Below the pieces are notes generated by a model. The model was not told the DNA's origin. It ran no database searches and worked only from the letters and a program-made list of their open reading frames with translations. A DNA stretch of 64,000 nucleotides, taken from Erythrophleum ivorense (taxonomy: Eukaryota; Streptophyta; Magnoliopsida; Fabales; Fabaceae). The position numbers and the translations under genes are program-made. Location of the stretch: positions 9,319,141-9,383,140 of the forward strand of contig JAIUCV010000019.1 of the NCBI GenBank assembly GCA_026724425.1, given 5' to 3'. Positions 36,350 through 46,735 of this stretch are shown one piece after another. Within the stretch, counting starts at the first letter, position 1. Each line of letters opens with the position of its first letter.

Positions 36350-38915
36350 TATAACACCATATTAACCTCACTCTAGTTCATCTCCCTCTAGGCTTCTTTC
36401 CATATGATTTCTCAGAAAAATGACCGAAACCGTAGTATTTTACTATTTGAAGTCGGGGTTTAACCGGTCACATTTTGCCCCGTGGGTCCCGTGAACCCAT
36501 CATTCACATTTTCTACTCAAACACCATTTATACAACTTGTACATAGCCTCAAAAAACTCACAAACCACGGATATGAGGCCAAAAACCAAGAAATTGCAAT
36601 TTCTCAAATGAGCCCATAAGTCAGATTTCTGGCTCCAACTTTGGAAAATCATAAATAATTCTAGAAAAATGGAAGTCAAGTAGATCATAGTTCTCTAGAA
36701 ATCTTGGGATGTTAAATTTACATTAAAAATAACTCTCAACCACGATATCCATGTTTGGACCATCTTTGACGTCGAAAAAGACACAGAGGTCCGGCTGTCC
36801 CTGATACTGGTGCAGTTTACTGTCATGAACTTTGAAAATTCGTAGTTAATTCCAAAAAATTCCAATCTGGGCAAACTATACCAATTTGGAAAGCTACAGA
36901 TGTTAACTAGAGGAAAAAAATAAGTTCAAATCAGTTCAGGAGCTCTCGGACCTCAAAAACCGATAGAACAGTAACGGAGGTCAAAAACTTCCCTGATGCT
37001 GATTCAGAACTTCAGCAAGTCGTTTCTCTCTCTACAGACATCCAATTGAGGTGCTTCTAGTTGGTATAGGTCACTGTGGATATCTATGCTCATAAAATTT
37101 CATGACAATTGGATACCATTTGATCTATGAATGACATGGTTCCATTTTCGGACTTAATGCACAGTACCATGACCAAACCATCAAAATTCCCCAATTTCAA
37201 TAATTCACCAAATATTCTCTGGACCTCCAAATATTACCCACTCTAGCTTCTCAAGAAGCTCTCAATAAACTCTAGAGGCATGCCAAATTCCATGACAAGA
37301 AGAGCTCATCTGGTCATACTTTGACGGAGCTCACCCAATGGCGATTTTGGCACCCCATGTGGTTCAAAACGGGTCTAAATGACCTCCCACATGCTCTAAT
37401 CTCTTTTGGGCAAGTTTGATAGTATAAACATAGCATATATGAAATGTCTAAGTGATCCAAAACATCATCCGTTTCAAAACTACTATGCTACAGAACATAA
37501 TACACTAGCACATGTAAGCCACAAAAGGGCCAATTTCTACATTCTCATTACTTTGGCTCTTTAAACAATCCATACATCATCTATACATATATTTACATGT
37601 GCTCCCACATTTACAACTCAAAAATAATAGGTGCATATTCATTTTGGCACCTTATACATCAAAAGAACTATACATTTCTTTAACTATACTCTACTAGGCT
37701 CCATGAGGTATGCTTGACTCTCCTTGAGCTCCACCTGGATATTAAGATGGGAGGGGAAGGGGGTGAGATTCAGGAGAATCTCAATAGCTCATACTCATTC
37801 AAGATGCAATCAAGGCATATAAACTAGTCAAGCATGCACACAAGTCACAATAACACAACAGATGTGTTTCATGCCATGATAACAAAGCAATGCCAAGAAT
37901 AGGCTCTAGGGACTTTTGGTCTAGCCTCACCCGAGTTTTGGGACTTTTGGATTGGCCTCACCCTGGGTTCAGGGACTTTTGGCTCCACCTCACCCGTCTC
38001 AAGGGACTTTCGGCACCACCTCACTCGAGAAATTTTCACAATTCATATCAAAAGCATATTGGTACCAATGCATCAAGGCAATATCAAATGGCATATCTCA
38101 TCATACAAGCACATACACCAACATACAATAACTATTACACATCCAAGAATGCAACAAGAAAAGAGTAGAGAGCTACTTTATCAGATAACACAAATCTTCC
38201 CTTTCAATTTATCTTCTCCCTTCTTGATTTCACACTCACAACTAGATGGAGTTGCTTTCTTTGAGCCTAGGCATAACTAAGAGCATCAAATTACTCTCTT
38301 AACTCGAATAAGTACTCACAAAGCTAAAGGGGCTCTTTACCAAAACAAAACCCCCACTACCCTTGTAAGATCTAGGGATTCTCTCTCTAGAACTTTACTC
38401 ACTCTCCTTCCTCTCTCAAGCTCTCAAAGAAGAAAGCAAGGAAGAAGAAATGAAGAGGTATGAGTTCTACCCTTCTTCGAGAGTAGTTTTCCCACTTCCC
38501 TATTCTGAACTAAATCCAAATCAACTTCTAAAACCATAGAAAGAGAAGGCAAAAGGAGGAGGACAACATGCTAAGGAGAAAAGCTAGGGAAATCTCAAGA
38601 TTACTCACCTCTTTGCTTGGTCTCCTTGCTTCTCTAGGTCTCTCTCTCTCTCCACAGCTCTTTTCTCTCTCCTTAGTCGAAGCTTAGGTCGGTTCTAAAA
38701 GAAAGGAAGAGTTTAGACTATTTAAAAAGTCAAAATCTCTCTTTTCACGCTTTTCCGAATTCACCCTCGCTATAGCGAGCCATAACCCTCGCTACGGCGA
38801 GCTCGTGTAAGTCCCAGACCTCTGCCTTCGCTATAGCTCTCGCTACGGTGAGCTACTCCTTGGATTTTGTATGGAATGCCCGCACTCGCTATAGCTAGAA
38901 GCATTTTTGCTATAA
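36350..38915 (-). mobile_element. Truncated gypsy-type LTR, minus orientation
   Basis: The left end, read on the minus strand, finishes ATGGTGTTATA, like the complete LTRs at 22.9 and 26.2 kb. From there to about 38910 it is an inverted, diverged counterpart of 23075-25596, including a four-copy minisatellite (37903-38029) and the GCTATAGC/GCTACGGC cluster (38769-38915). The TGTAACACC start is missing. The sequence changes to copia 3' sequence at GCTATA (38909-38914). No matching target-site duplication can therefore be shown; the left flank is CTTTC. Confidence 0.8.
37903..38029. repeat. LTR minisatellite, about 32-bp unit, four copies
   Basis: Four units with GGGACTTTTGG (one GGGACTTTCGG) followed by CTCACCC-type ends. 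It is the inverse counterpart of the three-copy array at 23939-24030. Confidence 0.85.
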
Positions 38916-39162
38916 GTGACTGAAACATAAATGCATGAATCATAGCGGTAGTTCCTCTATAAGTGAGTAATACCTTCCATGTATCACAATGCATTTTGTT
39001 TCTTTACCCACTATATATTAACTTTATGAATAAGCCATATGCTTATTATGGGTCCTCTTAATGTTGTTATTCTCAAACTTTAATGTATACGCATAAATGA
39101 GAAAACAACTTGAAATGAAATAAAGGCTTTATTATAAATGATATATATATATAGTATATACA

Positions 39163-42100
39163 TCAATAACATAAAGTGGAACTAAGTCTCATTCTAGATA
39201 CATGATCCTTAAACATTACTGGTGGCATGCCTTTTGTTAAAGGATCAGCAATCATCAACTCAGTGCTAATGTGTTCAATGATAACTTTATTTTCCTTGAC
39301 ACGTTCACGAATGGCTAAGTACTTAATGTCGATATGTTTGCTTCGACTTCCACTTTTGTTGTTCTTAGCCAGAAAACAGCAGCTGAGTTGTCACAATATA
39401 TCTTTAATGGCCTAGAGATAGTGTCGACAATTCTAAGCCCAGATATAAAGCCCTTAAGCCAAACACCATGTGAAGTTGCCTCAAAACAAGAAACGAACTC
39501 TGCCTCCATAGTAGAAGTAGCAGTCAAAGTCTGCTTTGTGCTTCTCCAAGATACGGCTCCGCCGGCTAACATGAAAATATAGCCTGATGTTGATTTCCGT
39601 GAATCAACGCATCCAGCGAAATCCGAATCTGAGTAGCCAACTACCTCAAGGTTTTCAGTCCGTTTATACATCAGCATGTAGTTCTTGGTACCCTTAAGAT
39701 ACCTCATTACTTTCTTTGCAGCTCTCCAATGATCTATACATGGATTACTCTGATATCTGCCTAACATTCCAACTGCAAATGCTATGTCAGGTCTTGTACA
39801 AACCTGAGCATACATAAGGCTTCCAATAGCAGAAGCATATGGAATGCTATGCATTTGTTCCTTTTCTAAATCATTCTTCAGGCACTGGTTCAAATTGAAC
39901 TTGTCACCCTTCACAATAGGTGCTACACTTGGTGAACAATCTTTCATCCGAAATCTCTCCAAAACTTTATTGATATAGGTTTCTTGTGACAGACCCAAAA
40001 TACATTGAGTTCTATCTCGATGGATCTTAATGCCAATGACATAAGATGCCTCACCCATATCCTTCATATCAAAATTTTTAGAGAGAAATTGTTTCACCTC
40101 ATATAACAACCCCTTATCATTGGTTGCAAGTAATATGTCATCCACATACAATACAAGGAAACAGATTTTACTCCCACTAACCTTTTGGTATATACATTGA
40201 TCCATGACGTTTTCCACAAATCCATATGAGGAGATAACATCATGAAATTTTAAGTACCACTGGCGGGAGGCCTGTTTCAATCCATATATGGATTTTTTTA
40301 ACTTGCACACCAAATGTTCATTGGCACTAGAGGGGAATCCTTCAGGTTGTTTCATATATACCTCCTCATCTAGTTCCCCATTGAGGAATGCTGTCTTCAC
40401 ATCCATCTGATGTAGTTCAAAGTCAAAATGAGCAACTAATGCCATTATTATACGAAGGGAATCTTTCTTAGATACAGGAGAAAAGGTCTCTGTGTAATCG
40501 ATTCCTTCCCTTTGAGTAAATCCCTTGGCCACGAGTCTTGCTTTGTATCTCTCGATATTGCCTAATGAGTCTCTTTTTGTTTTATAGACCCATTTGCATC
40601 CAATGGCCTTAGAGCCATTAGGCAACTCGACAAGATCCCAGACTCCATTAGACGCCATAGAATCCATCTCTTCCTTCATGGCATTGTGCCACAGCTTTGA
40701 TTCTCTACAACTGATGGCTTGTGAAAACGTTTCAGGGTCATTCTCAGCTCCTATATTGTAATCAGATTCTTGTAGATACACAGCATAATCATTAGGAATT
40801 GCTGACTTCCTCATCCTAGTTGATCTTCTTAATGTTGACTCAACATTCTCTTGGGGAGTATGTTGTTCAACTGTTTGTTCAACAGTCCTTAAAGGCTGTT
40901 CATTAATTGGATCAACTTGGTCAATGTCAACAGGTTGTGGATCCTGAATGATTGGTTGTTCAATACCCGTTTGGACTTGAGGGGCATGAATTACAATCAT
41001 TCTATCACTTAATGTAGGAGTTTGAATATTAGACTGATCATTTTTAGAACCTAAGTTTTGAATTTGATCACTCCCACTGATCAAGTCATTCTCAAGAAAT
41101 TTTGCATTCCTTGATTCCACAATCCTAATACTGTGAGATGGACAATAAAATCTATAACCTTTAGACTTTTCAGCATACCCAATAAAGTAGCTACTAATGG
41201 TCCTAGGGTCTAACTTCTTTTCTTGTGGATTGTAAACCCTAACCTCAGATGGGCATCCCCAAACGCGCATATGTCTTAAACTCGGTTTCCAACCTTTGAA
41301 TAACTCAAATGGCGTCTTTACAATAGCCTTAGTTGGAACTCGGTTAAGAATATATACAGCAGTTTTAAGAGCTTCAGTCCACAAGGATTTAGGAAGTTTG
41401 GAGCTAACCAACATGCTCCTCACCATGTCCAACAATGTTCGATTTCTTCTTTCAGTTACACCATTCTGGTCAGGTGACCCAGGCATAGCGTATTGGGCAA
41501 CAATCCCATGCTCTTGAAGAAACCTAGCAAATGGACCTAGCGCTTGTCCATCTTCAGTGTATCTACCATAATACTCACCACCTCTATCAGATCTCACTAT
41601 CTTAATTTGTTTACCACATTGTTTCTCTACTTTTGCCTTAAATATCTTAAAGGCATCTAGTGCCTCATTTTTATTATTAAGCAGATAGAGATACATGTAT
41701 CGTGAGTAATCATCAATAAAGGTGATAAAGTATTTCTGATTACTTAAGTCTAAATCTGGACTACAAATGTCTGTATGTATGATTTCTAATATGCTAGAAC
41801 TCCTCTTAGCACTTTTCTTAGTCCTGTTAGTCTGCTTTCCCTTAATGCAGTCTACACAAGTGTTAAAATCAGTAAAGTCAAGAGTATTGAGTACTCCATC
41901 TTTTACTAATCTTTTTACTCTCTCTATTGAGATATGACCAAGCCTACGGTGCCATAACATAGAGGAATCTTCATTAGTAACATTTCTCTTAATACCTATG
42001 CTACTAGAAACATGCATTGAGTCATAAAGGTTACTATTTTGTAATTGAATTTGGAATAAATCATCGCAAAGTGTACCATTGCCAATAAAATTAGATTTAT

Positions 42101-43220
42101 AAAATAATTTAAATTCATTACTTGAAAATTCAAAACAATATCCCAATGGTACAAGTTTGGAAACTGAAATCAAGTTTCTAGAGAAACTTGGTACATAAAA
42201 TGTCTTTTCCAAATTCAAAATAAAACCAGAATTAAGAACTAATCTGCATGTTCCTATAGCTTCAACAGTTGAGCCCATCTTATTTCCTGAATAGATGTAT
42301 TGCTCACTGCCCACCGGCTTCCTTTGGTTTAGAAAGCCCTGCAAGGTATTAGAAATGTGAATTGTTGAGCCAGAATCAATCCACCATGTGTTACTATTAG
42401 CGTCTACCATATTAGATTCATAACAAAAATATGAGATTGAATTACCTTTCTTTTGAAGCCAAGCCTTGAATTTGACACAGTCCATCTTTATGTGTCCTTT
42501 CTTTTTACAAAAGAAACACTTGGACTCTTTCTTAATATTCTCAGGGATGGGAACCTTGCCCTTCCCTTTTGTCTTGGCCTTTCTTTTCTTCCTTCCTTGT
42601 GTCACTGTATGTACATTTTCACCCATCTCTGCTATGAGCCTTCCTTCTTCTTGTACACACATGGTCAGAAGTTCATTGATTGACCACTTCTCTTTATGAG
42701 TGTTGTAGGAGATTTTGAAAGGCCCAATTGTTGTGGTAGAGAATTCAGGATGTAGTGCACAAGAAAAGAATCTGACATCTCAACCTCAAGTGTTTTCAAT
42801 TGAGCTGCTATATCCCTCATTTTCATGATGTGCTCACGTACACCTCTTATGCCAGTAAGTTTCATGGATGATAACTTTGTCATTAAGGTGCTTGCTAAGG
42901 CCTTATCCGAAGATTCGAATTGTTCATCAATAGCCTTAAGCAAACTTCGAACGTTTTGATGCTCTCCAATAGACCCACGAATACTAGCTGATATTTTAGT
43001 CTTGATGTACATCATACTAAGACGATTGGATCGCTCCCAACGTTCATAAACATTTACTTCTGATGCACTACTAATATTCGTGGGTTTAGGAGGTTCATCT
43101 TTTCTGATTGCATCATCAACGTCCATCCACCCTAATTGGAGAAGTATTTTCTCCTTCCAAACATTGTAGTTATCTCCAGTTAATTCAGGAACTTGAAAAT
43201 CAGAAATATTTAAAGGTTGA
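39163..43220 (-). pseudogene. Copia gag-pol polyprotein, frameshifted
   Basis: Reading on the minus strand: Gag (to about 42728); zinc knuckle CFFCKKKGHIKMDC; protease WWIDSGSTIH; integrase HHCC region LWHRRLGHIS with the catalytic TDICSPD, FIDDYSRYMY and RSDRGGEY segments; reverse transcriptase with YVDDILLA; RNase H with YSDSDFAG. Two single-base losses break the frame. One, at about 42725-42728, separates Gag from the rest. One, at about 39372-39376, falls in RNase H after YCDNSAA; downstream, the proper C-terminus continues in another frame to the stop at 39163-39165. Both are losses of one T from a T run in the sense strand. The 1115-residue middle part is otherwise open, so the element is fairly young. 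The lineage within copia is not assigned. Confidence 0.9.
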
Positions 43221-44694
43221 AAAGCTGCACAATTTACATGCTATGTTAATAATTTGAGACAAATAATATTTTTAAATGACATGTTATGCCAATGCAATGC
43301 TTGTCGATTCAAATTATGAGCCTAGTAACAAATAAAATTACCTGTGGGCTAAATTTTATTTAATTAGACTCATATACTAATGATAAAACTAGTAAATTAT
43401 ATTCTTTTCTTAATTCCTGCGGGTAAATCAAGAAAAGAAAAATTTACTATTCCATCCTAATTAATCACATGAAATATGATAATATTCCTGTAGGATAATA
43501 TTTATCATATTAAATATGATTAATTACAATTTGATGTCATTTTACTTTATGTGATTATAACACTTAGTGTATAATTTTAAAATAATTAAAGGTGCTGTGG
43601 CTAAACTTTAATTAAATTAAAAATATACAATTCACTTGACATCTAAATAAAATTATATGCTTGAATATAATTTAACATAAAGTATAAACAAGCATACACA
43701 ATGAGAATTTCAATAACTAATCAATTAATCAATAAAAATATGACTAATTAATTTAATTAATATTCTCCCTTTAAAATTACTCTAAATGTGCCATAAACAT
43801 TGCCTAAAATAAAAATTAATTATTTAAGCAAATTTAACTATAAATTAAATGGCACTATAAATTAATTATTATTTCCAAATATGCCAAAATTGCCTAAAAT
43901 TAATTAACATTCAAGATTTAGGCAAATTTTAAAGGCATAAAATTAATTTCACAATTATTTTGACAAATAAATAACTAAAATATTGTCAAAATTAATATAA
44001 ATTTTGTCCACAATAATTTTTGCCAAAATTTGGACAAATTAAAATGTACTTAATAATTTTAAACAAAATAATTGGCCAATAAATAAATTACTATTAAATT
44101 TTAATTCAATATTGGCCAATATATATATATATATATATTTTTTTTAATATCTCAAGATAATATATATAAATATAAATATATATATATAAATCATGGGAGA
44201 AGAAAATGTATGGAGGAAATGCCACAAAGCAAAACGTATATATATATATTAGATGTTGCCTTTACAAAACAACAATAAGACATGGCTTTAGTGGCTAAGA
44301 CTCCTCTTGACATTGTGAGAGTCATGGGTTCGAATCTTCCATACACCAAAAGGAGTCATTTTATTTCCAAACGCTTAAACTACATGTCGTTTAACCAACA
44401 TGCAAAACGACGTGTCGTTTGACGGAGGACCAAAATGACGTGTCGTACAACTCGTCCCTGCCGGGTCGACCGGACCCGGTTTCGACCCGTTTCGGACCCA
44501 AATGAAAACCTGGTCATTTTTTGCGTTTCTGAGCTCCGTTTTGGGTGATCCAGGAGTCGATTTTCATCAGAATTTCATGTAGATTCCAATTTTGATATCA
44601 AAATGATGAAAATACTACTCCATAAATCAACCTAAATACATCAAAAATTTGACATTTTCGAGCTCAAAAAACTTAGCAAGGCAGAGGCATTTTC
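43221..44694 (-). other. Long 5' leader of the copia element
   Basis: About 1.5 kb separates the primer-binding site from gag. The part nearest gag is very AT-rich. A splice-acceptor-like TTGTGCAG lies on the minus strand immediately before the first Gag-like codons, near 43227, and no ATG precedes the alignable Gag start in that frame. The Gag start may therefore come from an upstream exon; this is an inference. A tRNA-like segment lies at 44283-44345 and GC-rich sequence at 44455-44500. Confidence 0.5.
44283..44345 (+). ncRNA. tRNA-like Pol III promoter segment (possible SINE head)
   Basis: GGCTTTAGTGGCTAAGACTC resembles an A box, and GGGTTCGAATC (44326-44336) is a near-perfect B box about 40 bases later, with a tRNA-like pairing around it. 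The segment lies on the opposite strand to the copia element, in its leader. It lacks a full tRNA fold, so a tRNA-derived SINE 5' end is the likeliest reading. The 3' end and duplications of a SINE were not found. Confidence 0.5.
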
Positions 44695-44709
44695 GGCTCT
44701 GATACCAAC

Positions 44710-45149
44710 TGTTATACTTCATGGATATATAAAAGCATATTTATAACATCCAATGCAAGAGAAATGGATCAAAATATTACCTCCAGCCATTGCTCTCCTT
44801 CTCTGTTTTGTGAAGCGCGTTCTGAAGAACAGGGACTTCTAAGCTCTCGTTTATACTTCTTGATGGTGTGTAGCAATTTAAAACCGAGCTCAGGGACCCT
44901 GTATTTATAGGCAAACTCTTTCAACGGCAATTCCATCATTTTGCCGAGAAAGATGCATCGTGCAGAAGTGCACGTTCTGTTTCATCCCACAAAACCCATG
45001 ATTTTTGAACCATAATGGATTGTTGCCACGATCTGCTTCTCACGTTTTGCATTATTCCCACGTTCCATATTCCAGATGCAACATTTTACAATATATATAG
45101 TCTTCCAAGTGCAAACTGCAGTTGTGTATGTGGGCATAATTAAATAACA
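44710..45149 (-). repeat. 5' LTR of the copia element (440 bp)
   Basis: Read on the minus strand it starts TGTTATTTAATT and ends GTATAACA, two bases before the primer-binding site. A TATAAATA box at about 44906-44913 (minus strand) marks the expected U3/R promoter. The flanking five bases at the outer side are TAACC (45150-45154). The matching duplication is lost because the other LTR is absent. Confidence 0.85.
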
Positions 45150-45999
45150 TAACCATCCCTTATAATTTGGTCTCTATTGCTTGCATGGTGTGACCGTCAA
45201 GGAATTTTTCCCTCTCCAGCGAGTGCAGCTCAAATGGGAGCCATCAAAACGCAGCGTTTTGCTTCTGTCAGGTTTAAAATGAAAGATGAACCACGTGTCG
45301 ACGTTCGAGCTGTTGGATCGCGTTGCAGTGAATGGAGGGTCGAGATTCGCAGGATAGGATACTCTCCTGTTACTTTAGATTTTAGAACAGGAAACGAAAG
45401 GGAGGATCTGGATCGCTCTATTCTGTCCAACATGGACCACCTAATTTACAATAACTCACTCTATTTATAACTAAAACAGTATTGTCTGTGCATAACGGAC
45501 AGTGAAAAAAGCTTTTGAAAGATAAACTCAGAAATTAAAAAAATAACACGAAAAAAAAAGTTGATATTATTCCTAAACTACTTATTCTTATAGATTCCAT
45601 CGTTAAAAAATAGAGAGATTTTGTAAAAGAATAATTTAACAAATCAAATATTTTTTTTGATTTTATATATAAGAGATTTTTTTAAGATTTGATTTAGCTT
45701 TATATATAAAAAATAAATTATTATATTAATTATAATATTTTAATTATACTTTTCATTAAATAAATCATTCAAATTATAAATAATGATAGTTATTAATTTT
45801 AAAGAGAAAGTACACGTATTAAATAAGAATATTTTTAAAAAATAATTTTTATTTAAAATAAAATTAAAAAAATTAATTATTTTTAATTAATTTTTTTAAT
45901 ATTTATAAATTAATTATTTATTCCTTATATAAAATCGATAATTCATAATAAATTCAACCATTCGTGATCCTAAACATAACTTTTTAAGTTAAAAAAAAC

Positions 46000-46000
<1 letters not shown>
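45150..46000. promoter_or_regulatory. Upstream region of the LEW1-like gene
   Basis: The copia LTR ends at 45149, so only about 850 bp separate it from the likely first exon. A G-box/ABRE-type CCACGTGTC lies at 45291-45299, and a palindromic AAAACGCAGCGTTTT at 45248-45262. A 97-codon frame (45177-45470) is present but resembles nothing I know. 45500-45960 is very AT-rich. Promoter function is inferred from position only. Confidence 0.4.

Positions 46001-46033
<33 letters not shown>
46001..46033. repeat. (TAA)n microsatellite
   Basis: A perfect TAA/AAT trinucleotide run just ahead of the pyrimidine-rich sequence that probably starts the 5' UTR of the LEW1-like gene. Confidence 0.95.
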
Positions 46034-46034
<1 letters not shown>

Positions 46035-46035
<1 letters not shown>

Positions 46036-46201
46036 TCACCCCTCCTCTTCCTCGCTTCTCACTGTCGCACTAGGCTCCGGCGTCTCTCGCTCAAGACGGC
46101 TGAACCTCTATGCCACCGTTCAGTTGAACAGTGAAGAGGTGAACTGGTGAAGACGCCAGCAAATAGGCCACAAATCTTTAGTAGTTGAAGGAGTTTGGGG
46201 T
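46035..46201 (+). other. Inferred 5' UTR exon of the LEW1-like gene
   Basis: A CT-rich, less AT-rich stretch ends in a donor-like GG|GTAAATG near 46200. The first coding exon at 46736 is preceded by an acceptor-like GTTTAG at 46726-46731. This implies a 5'-UTR intron of about 530 bp. The cap site is not determined. Confidence 0.5.
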
Positions 46202-46735
46202 AAATGAAAGCAATATACTATTTCGACATGCTTGAGATAGAAATTTCTGTTTTCGATTAATTTCTTAATATTCGCATAGTTGCTAATTTCAAATATAGGG
46301 TTTTATCAATTTATCTTCTTTTCTTTGGGTAAAACTTATCAATTCAACTTTTGAAGCAATATTGAGTGGACAAAAAGTTGGATACAATCTCTATCCCCTT
46401 TATCGTGTTAGGGTTTTAAAACACTGGTCTTCTCTGTCTTTTCTTTAGTCTCACTATTGCTCCAGTGGCCCAGGGGCAAAAATAGTGAGCTTCTTCATTG
46501 TTTTAATTGCTAATGGTATTTAACGATACAGTATAATGTCACAATTTCTCAGTAAATTTGTTTTGTTATCTCGCAAAATTTATAACATTGAGCATCATTC
46601 CTAATATATATTGTTCCTTACAAGACATGATTACGAATGTAGTGGATTTGAGTTCAAATTCAGTAACTGTTTGTTTTTGTTTGTTGTTTTCTGTTTTTAA
46701 AACTAATGGGTTTGGTTTTTCGTATGTTTAGATTA

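Larger units (their letters stand above)
38911..45149 (-). mobile_element. Ty1/copia retrotransposon lacking its 3' LTR
   Basis: Reading on the minus strand: 5' LTR (45149-44710), primer-binding site TGGTATCAGAGCC (44707-44695), a 1.5-kb AT-rich leader, gag-pol (about 43220-39163), and a short 3' non-coding part that stops at about 38911. At that point sequence of a gypsy-type LTR begins. No copy of the 440-bp LTR is present at the 3' side, so this copy is deleted and cannot transpose by itself. Confidence 0.88.

Noticed and set aside
38770..38994. 74-codon minus-strand frame
   Set aside because: It spans the artificial join of copia 3' sequence and a gypsy-type LTR; neither half is coding in this frame.
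45177..45470. 97-codon plus-strand frame upstream of the LEW1-like gene
   Set aside because: No recognisable domain and no splice or start context that decides for it. A frame of this length is expected by chance in less AT-rich DNA.
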